Below are positions 15,710 to 24,149 of a stretch of DNA of 64,000 nucleotides, piece after piece (the first letter of the stretch is position 1; each line of letters begins with the position of its first letter). The notes under the pieces were generated by a model, which saw only the letters and a program-made list of their open reading frames with translations, had not been told where the DNA came from and did not search any database. The stretch is from Ponticaulis profundi (GTDB lineage Bacteria > Pseudomonadota > Alphaproteobacteria > Caulobacterales > Hyphomonadaceae), in NCBI RefSeq assembly GCF_042659465.1, contig NZ_JBHSSW010000017.1, positions 120,544 through 184,543 of the forward strand, given 5' to 3'. The translations under genes and the position numbers were made by a program.

Positions 15710-17239
15710 ATGCAGTCACGGCATCGGGCGCGTCTGGTGCGCAAAGCCAGGCGTCGTCAGCCTGCAAAATGCTTCTTCGTTCCAGCAAGCGAGGCGGCGA
15801 GGCGCATTGAGCATGCTGAGCTCTTTCTCTCCAGACATCATTCGGCTGCGAGTTGCATGCATGGTCTGAATGCGTTTCAGAAAGGTTTGCTGAAACGGCT
15901 CGGCATGGTGCTGGGTTTAATCTTGCTGCTTAAGCCAGGGCTGCTTTTTCTGATTGGATGTGTGCTTGCCTTCGCAGCCTTTCTGGCGGTTATGTCCTTT
16001 CGCATCGTCATCGCCATTGCGGGTTTTGTGGTGCGGCCTGCCTTGCAGGTCATCGAGCATTTTACCGGAAGACGCGAGACGAATTGGCCACCATACACCG
16101 TGCTGGTTCCGGTATACCGCGAACTCGCCGTTATTGAGGGGCTCGTGAGCGCACTCATGGCGATCGACTATCCAAAGCATCTGCTCGACATACAGATTTT
16201 GATCGAAGCGGATGATGTCGCCATGCGTGAATTGCTCGAGCAGATGTCGCTGCCGTCGCAGTTCCGGATCATTGTCATCCCGAAAGGGCGTATTCAGACA
16301 AAGCCGCGGGCTCTGAATTACGGATTGTCGCTCGCGCGTGGTGACTATGTGGCGATTTATGACGCCGAAGATCACATGTCGCCTGATCAGCTGAAGGCAG
16401 CCGTTAGGACATTTCGTGCAGCGCGCGCCAATGGCAGGAAGCGCCAGCTTGCCTGCGTTCAGGCGCCTTTGATACCGGACAATGGAGATGAAGCCTGGAT
16501 CGCACGACAGTTCGAGCTGGAATACTTTGTACATTTCGGCCTGATTGTGCCGGGACTGACGGCATTTGACATGCCGGTCATGCTGGGCGGTACCAGCAAT
16601 CATCTTGACCGGAACGTGCTCGAAGCCATTGGCGGTTGGGACCCGTATAATGTGACGGAGGATGCAGATCTCGGCCTGAGACTGGCGGCGCACGGATACC
16701 GTGTCGGGGCGATCTGGTCACCGACCTATGAAGAAGCGCCCGTGCGATTGAAGCAATGGGTCAATCAGAGATCGCGCTGGATCAAAGGCTTCATGCAGAC
16801 CTTCGGTGTGTTTTCGCGCCATCCCTTTGAACATATGCGCGCATTGGGTGTCGTCCGCTGGATCTCGGCCTATCTGCTGCTGGGTGGTTCGGTATTGTCC
16901 GCCGTCTTTCACGGGCCGATTGCCATCGTGTTTCTGTTAATCCTTCTGGTCCCTGGGTGGCGCCCGCCTGACTATGCGCTGCTCTTCTATCTGACAGGCT
17001 TGTCCGTCCATGCGGTGACGACGCTCGCAACCTTGCGCAGCTTCACGCTTTTCCGGCTTCTGGCGCTCGCAACGGCGCCGTTATACTGGCCGCTACAGAC
17101 CGCTGCCGCCATCAAGGCGCTTGTCGAGCTCTGGCGTGCGCCATTCTTCTGGGACAAGACGGAACATGGGCTCTCGCCGAATGTGCAGCGGCGCGTCAGA
17201 CTTCGCCAGCTTGCCATGCAGGCGCGGCGTGAAGCCTAG
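15710..17239 (+). CDS. Membrane glycosyltransferase, family GT2
   Basis: This 509-residue inner-membrane enzyme transfers sugars to a growing polysaccharide or lipid. Two hydrophobic segments (about residues 65-110) precede the cytoplasmic GT2 domain, which has PYTVLVPVYRE, the metal-binding DAED in YDAEDHMSPDQ, GGTSNHLDRN, the TED motif NVTEDADLG, and QRSRWIKG, the QxxRW motif of processive synthases. Several membrane helices follow. GGGGG lies before ATG 15710. The order resembles cellulose-synthase-like and XagB-type enzymes that make adhesive exopolysaccharide, but no export genes are next to it. It overlaps the convergent mscS-type gene by four bases. Confidence 0.9.
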   Translation: MQSRHRARLVRKARRRQPAKCFFVPASEAARRIEHAELFLSRHHSAASCMHGLNAFQKGLLKRLGMVLGLILLLKPGLLFLIGCVLAFAAFLAVMSFRIVIAIAGFVVRPALQVIEHFTGRRETNWPPYTVLVPVYRELAVIEGLVSALMAIDYPKHLLDIQILIEADDVAMRELLEQMSLPSQFRIIVIPKGRIQTKPRALNYGLSLARGDYVAIYDAEDHMSPDQLKAAVRTFRAARANGRKRQLACVQAPLIPDNGDEAWIARQFELEYFVHFGLIVPGLTAFDMPVMLGGTSNHLDRNVLEAIGGWDPYNVTEDADLGLRLAAHGYRVGAIWSPTYEEAPVRLKQWVNQRSRWIKGFMQTFGVFSRHPFEHMRALGVVRWISAYLLLGGSVLSAVFHGPIAIVFLLILLVPGWRPPDYALLFYLTGLSVHAVTTLATLRSFTLFRLLALATAPLYWPLQTAAAIKALVELWRAPFFWDKTEHGLSPNVQRRVRLRQLAMQARREA

Positions 17240-18555
17240 GCCGGATCAGGCGGTGATTTTTTCTTAGCCTCGTCGCGATCTTCCGGGAAGTCGATCTGTT
17301 CCGACATGGATGGATGCTTCTCTCCGCCGCCATTCTGGTCGCCATTGGCGAAGGATTCGAGGATTTTGCTGTCGTCGATCTGCAACTGCCCACGACGACG
17401 TGGAAGCGCGCCTGGATATTCCTTTTGCAGCCAGCTGATCATTTTCTCGCGGACTTCGCAGCGCAAATCCCATGCGACGGGGCTCGAACGCGCGCTCATC
17501 AGGGCGCGGATTTCCATCGTCTCTTCGCTTGTATTGATGACTTGAAGCACTTTGACTTCGCCATCCCACAGCTCTGACTCGTCGAGGATTTCGCTCAGCC
17601 GATCACGCATTTTGGAAACCGGCGCGGTATAATCGAGATGCCAGATGGCACTGCCGATAATGTTGGAGGTTTCGCGCGTCCAGTTCTGAAATGGCTTTTC
17701 GATGATCTGTGTCAGCGGCACGATCAGCCGCCGCCAGTCCCAGATCTTTACAACCACATAGGTGGCGGTGATTTCTTCAATCCAGCCCCATTCGCCTTCC
17801 ATGATGACGGCGTCGCCGATCCGTATCGGCTGGGTGAGGGCGATCTGAATTCCGGCCAGCAAATTGGCGAGCACGGGGCGGGCGGCAAAGCCAATGACAA
17901 TGCCTGCGACACCGGCTGATGCAAACAGTGAGACACCAACCGTGCGAACGCTTGGAAAGATCATCAGCATGGCCGCAATCGTGACCAGCATGATCAGCAT
18001 GGTCATCATCTGGCGCAGCACCTTCATCCGGGTGGAGACTTTGCGCGCTTCCAGATTGTCTTCGGCGTCCATATCGTACTTGTTGAGCCGCGCTTCGGTC
18101 AGCGCGCGTACGATCTGATTGACAAGCCAGCCTGTCGTGCCGATCAGCATGATCAACACCAAGCGATCAAGACCGACACGCCAGTCGCCCGGAACTGAGA
18201 TCAACGGCATGACCAGTTCTATCGCGACAATGATGGCGATGATCCGCGTCACAAACTTCATGCGTTTGAAAACGCGCGCCAGCAGGCTTTCAGAATCCGT
18301 GCGGGTGGCCCGGCTGAGCAGTTTGAAGACAAGCCAGTGGATGAACAGGCCAACGGCGATCGCGCCGATCAGGACTAGTGCGGAGATCAGATGATCGAAA
18401 GCCAGAGATCCGATCAGTTCGTCCCATTTCTCGCTGAGTGATGGCAAAAAGCTTCCCCAAAGGTCCGTGGTTTTTGCAGGTTGCGTCTGATCTTTCCTAC
18501 TCTGCCATTTCGCAACTGCGGAATCTGCACTTGAAGGTAATGAAGCAAGTGACAA
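17236..18555 (-). CDS. MscS-family mechanosensitive channel
   Basis: This 439-residue membrane protein has an N-terminal cytoplasmic segment, four to five hydrophobic helices, and the MscS core: the Gly/Ala-rich pore helix GVSLFASAGVAGIVIGFAARPVLANLLAGIQIAL, then the beta domain PIRIGDAVIMEGEWGWIEEITATYVVVKIWDWRRLIVPLTQIIEKPFQNWTR. MscS channels release solutes on osmotic downshock. A charged, disordered C-terminal tail of about 50 residues ends the protein. The start is a TTG at 18555 with a weak ribosome site, so the N-terminus is uncertain. It is convergent with the glycosyltransferase gene. Confidence 0.92.
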   Translation of the reverse strand: MSLASLPSSADSAVAKWQSRKDQTQPAKTTDLWGSFLPSLSEKWDELIGSLAFDHLISALVLIGAIAVGLFIHWLVFKLLSRATRTDSESLLARVFKRMKFVTRIIAIIVAIELVMPLISVPGDWRVGLDRLVLIMLIGTTGWLVNQIVRALTEARLNKYDMDAEDNLEARKVSTRMKVLRQMMTMLIMLVTIAAMLMIFPSVRTVGVSLFASAGVAGIVIGFAARPVLANLLAGIQIALTQPIRIGDAVIMEGEWGWIEEITATYVVVKIWDWRRLIVPLTQIIEKPFQNWTRETSNIIGSAIWHLDYTAPVSKMRDRLSEILDESELWDGEVKVLQVINTSEETMEIRALMSARSSPVAWDLRCEVREKMISWLQKEYPGALPRRRGQLQIDDSKILESFANGDQNGGGEKHPSMSEQIDFPEDRDEAKKKSPPDPA

Positions 18556-18650
18556 TCTGGTTCCGATAAATGTTTGGGCAGTTGGCGATGGCGCTTGCGG
18601 CAGTTTTTTGCTGAAAAGACATGCGTTGTCCCGGGGAAATTGAGAGTGCG

Positions 18651-18890
18651 ATGTTTGGCTATTCGCTTGAATTGATCATAACGCTGGTGGGGCTCGTCTT
18701 CGGGGTTGGCCTGTTTTTCCTTTCGTCGCACCGTGCAGGTTTGCCGCGCGATGACATGCGCCCGCGTGTTTTGCCCTGGCGTTTGTTCATCGTGCTCTCT
18801 GCCTTCTGGACCTTGTTGATGCTGGTCCACCTGGTCAATATTTTCGGAATTGAAACCGGACCGGATAAAAGTCCTTTCATGCGCTTTTAA
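18651..18890 (+). CDS. Small membrane protein, unknown function
   Basis: This 79-residue protein has two hydrophobic helices (residues about 4-24 and 44-64) joined by a basic loop SSHRAGLPRDDMRPRVLPWR, and a short polar end. I do not recognise a named domain. ATG 18651 is preferred to one ten codons upstream because it gives a compact two-helix protein, though the ribosome site (GAGAG) is weak. The gene sits divergently from the mscS-type gene and 149 bases before the acyl-CoA dehydrogenase operon, from which palindromic operators separate it. Confidence 0.65.
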   Translation: MFGYSLELIITLVGLVFGVGLFFLSSHRAGLPRDDMRPRVLPWRLFIVLSAFWTLLMLVHLVNIFGIETGPDKSPFMRF

Positions 18891-18958
18891 ATACCGGTCA
18901 TCAGCGCGCTTTCGACGCAAATTTTATCTTGGCTTCCCCATGCGGCAGCTTGCTATGC

Positions 18959-18995
18959 TAAACTATTGAGATAGTTTACTACTGTGAAATCACAG
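18959..18995 (+). promoter_or_regulatory. Two palindromes upstream of the acyl-CoA dehydrogenase operon
   Basis: TAAACTATTGAGATAGTTTA (18959-18978) has two perfect 8-base arms around TGAG. CTGTGAAATCACAG (18982-18995) has perfect 6-base arms. They lie 45-80 bases before the dehydrogenase start, where promoter elements are expected. Acyl-CoA dehydrogenase operons are often under TetR- or GntR-type repressors that bind such palindromes. No regulator gene is adjacent. Confidence 0.6.
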
Positions 18996-19039
18996 AGTGC
19001 ATGCTCAGAAAGAATAATGTCATCAGGGAGGCTTTTGAC

Positions 19040-20245
19040 ATGGCAGATGGAATGGACACCGGACTCGAGCAGTTTCGAGCCGAAACACGCGCCTGGCTGG
19101 AAGAAAATTGCCCGCCATCCATGCGTACACCCATGCCCGAAGACGAGATCGTCTGGGGTGGCCGCGGCGAAAAATTCAAGAACCCGGAATCGAAGGTCTG
19201 GCTGGAACGTATGGCCGAAAAAGGCTGGACAGCGCCGACCTGGCCCAAGGAATATGGCGGCGGTGGTCTCTCTCAGGCCGAAGCCCGCGTGCTCGCAGAA
19301 GAGCTGAAACGTATCAAGGCGCGCACGCCGCTCAACTCTTTTGGTCTCTGGATGTTCGGCCCTGTGCTCATTGAGTACGGCAATGAAGAACAGAAAAAGC
19401 GCTTCCTGCCAGACATTGTTCACGGCAAAATCCGCTGGTGTCAGGGCTATTCCGAACCGGGTGCCGGTTCCGACCTCGCCGGTCTCCAGACAAAGTGTGA
19501 AGACAAGGGCGATCACTGGCTGATCAACGGTCAGAAAGTCTGGACGTCATATGCGAATGAAGCCGACTGGATCTTCTGCCTCGTGCGCACCGACACGAGT
19601 GTGAAGCATGAAGGCATTTCCTTCATTCTGTTCGATATGGAGAGCGAAGGCGTCGAGACGCGTCCGATCAAGCTGATCTCCGGTTCATCTCCTTTCTGCG
19701 AAACCTTCTTCACCGATGTGAAAGTGCCGAAAGAGCAGATGGTGGGTCGCCTGAATGGTGGCTGGGAAATTGCCAAACGCCTGCTTCAGTATGAGCGCAC
19801 GAACATTTCAGCGGGCGGTTTCGGTTCCGCGCCGGGTGCTATGCCGCTTTATGAGATCGCGAAGCATTATGTTGGCGAGGAAAACGGCAAGCTGGATGAT
19901 GATGATCTGCGTCTGCGTCTCGCTGACCACATGATGGCGGACAAAGCCTTCAACCTCACGGTCCGTCGCATGGGCGAACAGTCCAAAACCGGCGAAGTCA
20001 GCCATACGGCCTCCATCGTGAAATATGCAGCAGCAAAGCTCAACCAGTCCAAGACCGAGCTGATGGTCGAGGCGATGGGCTTCCAGGGGCTTGGCTGGGA
20101 AGGCGAAGGCTTCTCGGAGAAAGAGCTGACTGCGCCGAAGGCCATGTTGCGTGCAAAAGCGAACTCGATCGAGGGCGGCACGTCAGAGGTGAACCTCAAC
20201 GTCGTGGCCAAGCGCGTGCTCGGCTTGCAGGATCACAAGGGCTAA
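19040..20245 (+). CDS. Acyl-CoA dehydrogenase, FAD-binding-type subunit
   Basis: Acyl-CoA dehydrogenases introduce the alpha-beta double bond into acyl-CoA using FAD. The 401-residue protein has WCQGYSEPGAGSDLAG (flavin and substrate contacts), VWTSYANEADW, and a C-terminal IEGGTSEVNLNVVAKRVLGL motif. The region that usually reads QxxGGxG is MGFQGLGWEG here. AGGGAGG precedes ATG 19040. A small membrane protein gene and a second dehydrogenase gene follow with gaps of 2 bases and an overlap. The second protein lacks the SEPGAGSD motif but has QMHGGIGMT, so the two may form an alpha2beta2 enzyme; such heteromers are known for CoA esters of steroid side chains. Substrate unknown. Confidence 0.9.
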   Translation: MADGMDTGLEQFRAETRAWLEENCPPSMRTPMPEDEIVWGGRGEKFKNPESKVWLERMAEKGWTAPTWPKEYGGGGLSQAEARVLAEELKRIKARTPLNSFGLWMFGPVLIEYGNEEQKKRFLPDIVHGKIRWCQGYSEPGAGSDLAGLQTKCEDKGDHWLINGQKVWTSYANEADWIFCLVRTDTSVKHEGISFILFDMESEGVETRPIKLISGSSPFCETFFTDVKVPKEQMVGRLNGGWEIAKRLLQYERTNISAGGFGSAPGAMPLYEIAKHYVGEENGKLDDDDLRLRLADHMMADKAFNLTVRRMGEQSKTGEVSHTASIVKYAAAKLNQSKTELMVEAMGFQGLGWEGEGFSEKELTAPKAMLRAKANSIEGGTSEVNLNVVAKRVLGLQDHKG

Positions 20246-20247
20246 TC

Positions 20248-20538
20248 GTGAGTCAGTTTGGCGCGGACATCGCTCTGATAGCATTTTTTGCAATTTCGCT
20301 AGTCGGCGGATTGCTGGCTGGACGAGCAAAGACAGCGCCACTGATTCTATGCGGGCTCGCGTTCAGCCTTTCTGCGCCCATCGTGTTTGCATGGTTGGTG
20401 TGGAATGTCGGGCTGGCCGCGGATCGGCTGCCATTAATGTTTACGATTTCGGTTCTTACCGCCGGGATTACGTTCGCTGCAGTTAGATGGTTCAGTTCCG
20501 TCCAAGCGAATAAAGAAATTGAGGATACTTTCTCATGA
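20248..20538 (+). CDS. Small membrane protein between the dehydrogenase genes
   Basis: This 96-residue protein has three hydrophobic segments and ends in a polar tail QANKEIEDTFS. It begins with GTG at 20248, two bases after the stop of the first dehydrogenase gene, and its stop overlaps the ATG of the second (ATGA, 20535-20538). Its base composition is lower in GC than the flanking genes. I recognise no domain. Position and coupling suggest it is expressed with the enzymes, perhaps as an anchor or electron-transfer partner, but that is speculation. The overlapping starts argue against it being a chance frame. Confidence 0.65.
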   Translation: MSQFGADIALIAFFAISLVGGLLAGRAKTAPLILCGLAFSLSAPIVFAWLVWNVGLAADRLPLMFTISVLTAGITFAAVRWFSSVQANKEIEDTFS

Positions 20539-21671
20539 CATTCGTACTTACCGAAGAACAAAACATGCTGCGTGATGCAGCGATGGACTTTTCAAAAGAG
20601 CAATTGTCGCTCACGCATTTCCGTCAGCAACGCGATGCTGGCGCGAATGGCAAGGATGCCGATAGCTGGTCCAGCATGTCGGAAATGGGCTGGGCAGGGG
20701 TGCTCGTTCCAGAAGAATTTGGCGGATCAGATTTCGGCTATGTCGGTCTGGGACAGGTGCTGGAAGCGCAGGGGCGCACACTTGCGTCGACACCGCTGCT
20801 GCAAACCGCTCTGATCGGCGTTTCGGCGCTCATGCTTGGCGGGTCGGCTGCGCAACGCGAAAAGCTTCTGCCAAAGATTGCCGAGGGCGCGATCACCACC
20901 GCGCTCGCAGTTGATGAGAAAACCCATCACGCGCCGCTGAAAACGGCCATGAAGGCCGAGAAATCAGGCTCCGGCTTTACGCTGACCGGCAAGAAAACCT
21001 TCGTGGATGATGGTCATTCGGCAGATCTTCTCATCGTGGCCGCGCGGACAAGCGGTGCGCCAGGTGACAAAGCCGGCATCACATTGTTCCTCGTCCCGCG
21101 CGATGCGTCCGGCATTTCTGTTCAGGAACTCAAGACACTGGATTACCACGGCGCTGCCAATATCAGCTTTGATGGCGTCGAGGTCAGCGCGGATGATGTG
21201 CTCGGCCCTGTAGACGGCGGCTGGGATATTCTGGAAGGCATTCTGGATCGGGCGTGCATCGGCATGGCGTCTGAGATGCTCGGAACCGCCATCGCAGCGT
21301 TTGAGATGACGCATGAATACCTGCAGACCCGCAAGCAGTTCGGTCAGCTGATCGGCTCGTTCCAGTCTTTGCAGCACCGCGCAGCCATCATGTTCTCGGA
21401 GCTGGAACAGACCCGGTCATGTGTCGCCGCGGCCTTGTCTGCGCTGGATGAGAACGCAAACAACATCTCGCAAATGGCATCTCTGGCCAAGGCGCGGGCG
21501 TGTGATACGCTTCACCTGGTGTCGAACGAAACCATCCAGATGCATGGCGGTATCGGCATGACGGATGCGCACGACTCCGGTTTCTACATCAAGCGCGCCC
21601 GCGTGCAGGAAGCGCTCTATGGCGGCGCTGGCTATCACAAGGACCGTTATGCGACCTCGCTCGGGTTCTAA
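20535..21671 (+). CDS. Acyl-CoA dehydrogenase family protein, second subunit
   Basis: The 378-residue protein shows the acyl-CoA dehydrogenase fold: N-terminal helices (LTEEQNMLRDAAMDF, GWAGVLVPEEFGG), a beta domain, and a C-terminal helical domain with YLQTRKQFGQLIGSFQSLQHRAA and IQMHGGIGMTDAHDSGFYIKRA. The usual TEPxAGSD loop is replaced by LAVDEKTHHAPLKTAM, and the C-terminal GTSE motif is missing (LYGGAGYHKD). It therefore complements the first dehydrogenase motif by motif. The start overlaps the stop of the small membrane protein gene. A strong terminator follows 31 bases after the stop, closing the operon. Confidence 0.9.
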   Translation: MTFVLTEEQNMLRDAAMDFSKEQLSLTHFRQQRDAGANGKDADSWSSMSEMGWAGVLVPEEFGGSDFGYVGLGQVLEAQGRTLASTPLLQTALIGVSALMLGGSAAQREKLLPKIAEGAITTALAVDEKTHHAPLKTAMKAEKSGSGFTLTGKKTFVDDGHSADLLIVAARTSGAPGDKAGITLFLVPRDASGISVQELKTLDYHGAANISFDGVEVSADDVLGPVDGGWDILEGILDRACIGMASEMLGTAIAAFEMTHEYLQTRKQFGQLIGSFQSLQHRAAIMFSELEQTRSCVAAALSALDENANNISQMASLAKARACDTLHLVSNETIQMHGGIGMTDAHDSGFYIKRARVQEALYGGAGYHKDRYATSLGF

Positions 21672-21702
21672 ACGCGTCTGATCTTATCGAATCGATTGTG
21701 AG

Positions 21703-21730
21703 CGGGGCCTGGAAACAGGCCCCGTTTTCT
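21703..21730 (+). terminator. Rho-independent terminator of the dehydrogenase operon
   Basis: A 9-base perfect stem CGGGGCCTG/CAGGCCCCG encloses a GAAA loop and is followed by TTTTCT, directly after the second dehydrogenase gene. Confidence 0.93.
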
Positions 21731-21997
21731 TTGACTGCCGTAAAGTTAGGTGAAGTGTTCGCTCAGGCGAAGCAAAAGTCTTCTGTGGTTTGTGCCAAAA
21801 TAAACCGTTTCAATTCAGGCGGGGATGCCTGAATGCCGTTCAGGTCTTACAGCTTCTTGTGGGCAAGGCGTGAGGGTGATTGCTTTCTCAATGAAATTTC
21901 GGTTACTTTTTTGTTAATGGCCGCTCTTGGGCGTGGTACGAAGCTTGCAGCGTTCCCATCAGAGTAAACAACCATTTCTTTTGGCCAAGGGGACAAA
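21731..21997. other. Intergenic region before the parA-like gene
   Basis: I see no gene here. It contains a hairpin ATTCAGGC-GGGGAT-GCCTGAAT (21813-21834), a smaller one TTCGC-TCAG-GCGAA near 21757, and an AT-rich stretch near 21890-21920 that may be the promoter of the next gene. Confidence 0.45.
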
Positions 21998-22789
21998 ATG
22001 AAAGTCATTACCATAGGTAGTTTTAAGGGTGGGACCGGAAAAACGACTTTGGCGGCTGTACTTTCAACTGCGCTGACTCTGCGCGGTTTCAAAACGCTCG
22101 TGATCGAGTTGGAAACAAGTACGAAGCCATTGGCACGCTTTGAAGCCTGTCGCGATTTTGCCGATCTCAGTCATCCGAATGTTCAGGATCTTCTGTGCTC
22201 GGGCGGTCAGCCTGACGTGAAGGACTGGCAGATCATGTTCCGTCAGGAAATGACCGAGGCTGAACGCCGCGGTTATGACGTGATGATCGTCGACACTGCC
22301 TCCGTTTGGAAGCCGGAAGTGATCGCCGCGCACCTGATGGCGGACCTTGTGATCACGACCGTGACAGAAAGCCCGATCGACCTCTATCAGATCATGCCGA
22401 CCAGCGGGCCGAGCATGCAGGCGTCTCGCCCATATGCGCAGCTGATAGATCTCGTGCGTCGACATGCCGCTCAGAACAATCGCCATGATTTTGGTTGGTT
22501 CATGTGTATCAACCGTCGCTCTCATCTCCGCACAAAAGTCGGCGACAGCGTTCGTGAACAGCTGGAGAGCTTTACCGAAAACACGAATGTCGACCTGATT
22601 TACGGCCTCGTGGACCGCGTCGGCTATCGCAATATGATGGCGACCGGCATTACGCCGCTGGATGATGTCGAGGGAGAGCCGGTTCAGAAAAGCCTTCTGG
22701 CGGCGCGTACCGAATCCAACCGCCTTGTCGGCAAGGTCATGCTCAGCCTAGGTCTGCGCGCAAAGACGCTCGAGTCAGCAGCCGCCTGA
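21998..22789 (+). CDS. ParA/MinD-type ATPase, orphan
   Basis: This 263-residue protein is a deviant Walker A ATPase of the ParA/MinD group, which position DNA or protein cargo. The motif FKGGTGKTT (Lys10 signature, Lys15) opens the protein and Walker B is VMIVDTAS. The aspartate of the usual switch motif (IDxDPQ) is replaced by IELETSTK. GGGG precedes ATG 21998. No parB gene or partner lies next to it, so it is not the chromosome-partition pair and not clearly MipZ. A cargo such as a receptor cluster or storage granule is possible; the window gives no proof. Confidence 0.85.
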   Translation: MKVITIGSFKGGTGKTTLAAVLSTALTLRGFKTLVIELETSTKPLARFEACRDFADLSHPNVQDLLCSGGQPDVKDWQIMFRQEMTEAERRGYDVMIVDTASVWKPEVIAAHLMADLVITTVTESPIDLYQIMPTSGPSMQASRPYAQLIDLVRRHAAQNNRHDFGWFMCINRRSHLRTKVGDSVREQLESFTENTNVDLIYGLVDRVGYRNMMATGITPLDDVEGEPVQKSLLAARTESNRLVGKVMLSLGLRAKTLESAAA

Positions 22790-22824
22790 CACGGGTTTGC
22801 TGTTTTCCTGAATAAGCGAACGAA

Positions 22825-22849
22825 AAAGCCCGGGCAGTACCCGGGCTTT
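22825..22849. terminator. Bidirectional terminator between the parA-like gene and ccr
   Basis: AAAGCCCGGG-CAGTA-CCCGGGCTTT is a perfect 10-base stem with A and T ends, lying between convergent genes, so it can serve both strands. Confidence 0.9.
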
Positions 22850-22877
22850 GAGTGTTTATGCGGTCATCCGTCTTGTC

Positions 22878-24149
22878 TTACGAAAGCGGTCCGACTTCCA
22901 GCACATCCTCAACGGTGCGAAGGCCTGGCTTCGGCGAGTTGACCAGAACGGCCATATTGCCTGGCAGGTGGCGGTTATCGAGCATTTTCTCGTGTGCCTC
23001 AGGAATGTCAGCCCACGCAAAGACTTCCGACATGCAAGGGTCAATCCGGCGGTCAATGACCAGCTGGTTTGCCTGCGATGCCTGTTTCAGGTTCGCAAAG
23101 TGAGAGCCCTGGACACGTTTCTGGCGCATCCAGAGGAAGCGCGCATCCATGGTCAGGTTGAAGCCGGTCGTACCGGCACAGATCACAACCATACCGCCGC
23201 GTTTCACAACAAGCACGGAGACCGGCATGGTTGATTCACCCGGGTGCTCAAAGACCATGTCGACGTCTTTGCCGCCGGTGATTTCCCAGATCGCCTTACC
23301 GAATTTACGGGACTCTTTCATGTATTCCTTGAAGCCTGGACCGTTCACTTTCGGCAGCTGGCCCCAGCAGTCGAAATCCTTGCGGTTCAGAACCGCTTTC
23401 GCGCCCATGCTCATGACGAAGTCGCGCTTGGACTCGTCGGAGACAACGCCAATGGCGTGCGCACCTGTTACCGCGCAAAGCTGCGTTGCGAAGGAGCCAA
23501 GGCCGCCGGAAGCGCCCCAGACAAGCACGTTTTCACCAGGACGCAGCACGTGCGGGCGGTGGCCGAACAGCATGCGATAAGCGGTCGCCAGCGTCAGCGT
23601 ATAGCAGGCGCTTTCTTCCCAGGTCAGATGCTTTGGACGCGGCATGCACTGGCGCGCCTGCACACGGCAGAACTGGCCGAATGATCCGTCTGGTGTCTCA
23701 TAGCCCCAGATGCGCTGGCTTGGCGAAAACATCGGATCGCCGCCATTGCACTCTTCGTCGTCACCATCATCCTGATTACAGTGGATGACCACCTCATCGC
23801 CGGGTTTGACGCGTGTCACCTTACGGCCAACAGCCCAGACAATGCCGGATGCGTCAGAACCTGCGACGTGGAAATCCGCCTTGTGAACATCAAACGGAGA
23901 AATCGGCTCACCAAGGCCAGCCCAGACGCCGTTATAGTTCACGCCTGCCGCCATCACGAGAACAAGCACTTCGTCGGAATCGATTTCCGGTACAGGCACT
24001 TGTTCCAGCTGCATGGCTTGGTTCGGGCGGCCATGGCGTTCACGGCGGATCGCCCAGGCATGCATGAATTTCGGAACGTGGAACTCGGGCGGAATCTCGC
24101 CCATAGCGTAGAGGTCTTTTTTCTCGCGCGATTGAGTCGCAGCAGTCAT
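22878..24149 (-). CDS. ccr: Crotonyl-CoA carboxylase/reductase
   Basis: Ccr reduces crotonyl-CoA with NADPH and fixes CO2 to give ethylmalonyl-CoA, the key step of the ethylmalonyl-CoA pathway of acetyl-CoA assimilation. The 423-residue protein has the N-terminal segment PPEFHVPKFMHAWAIRRERHG, GVNYNGVWAGLGEP, HVAGSDASGIVWAVG, the Ccr insertion CNQDDGDDEECNGGDPMFSPSQRIWGYETPDGSFGQF, the nucleotide fold VLVWGASGGLGSFA and the CO2-pocket region FEHPGESTMPVS. GGGGAG precedes ATG 24149. It is divergent from ecm, which catalyses a later step, across 787 bases. The insertion distinguishes it from other medium-chain reductases. The pathway replaces the glyoxylate shunt. Confidence 0.96.
   Translation of the reverse strand: MTAATQSREKKDLYAMGEIPPEFHVPKFMHAWAIRRERHGRPNQAMQLEQVPVPEIDSDEVLVLVMAAGVNYNGVWAGLGEPISPFDVHKADFHVAGSDASGIVWAVGRKVTRVKPGDEVVIHCNQDDGDDEECNGGDPMFSPSQRIWGYETPDGSFGQFCRVQARQCMPRPKHLTWEESACYTLTLATAYRMLFGHRPHVLRPGENVLVWGASGGLGSFATQLCAVTGAHAIGVVSDESKRDFVMSMGAKAVLNRKDFDCWGQLPKVNGPGFKEYMKESRKFGKAIWEITGGKDVDMVFEHPGESTMPVSVLVVKRGGMVVICAGTTGFNLTMDARFLWMRQKRVQGSHFANLKQASQANQLVIDRRIDPCMSEVFAWADIPEAHEKMLDNRHLPGNMAVLVNSPKPGLRTVEDVLEVGPLS

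Noticed and set aside
19040..21671. Either acyl-CoA dehydrogenase as methylsuccinyl-CoA dehydrogenase
   Set aside because: Known methylsuccinyl-CoA dehydrogenases are about 550 residues with an extra N-terminal domain; these have 401 and 378 residues.
21903..21917. CtrA site TTAC-N7-TTAA before the parA-like gene
   Set aside because: One half-site is imperfect and the final C is absent, so the match is weak.
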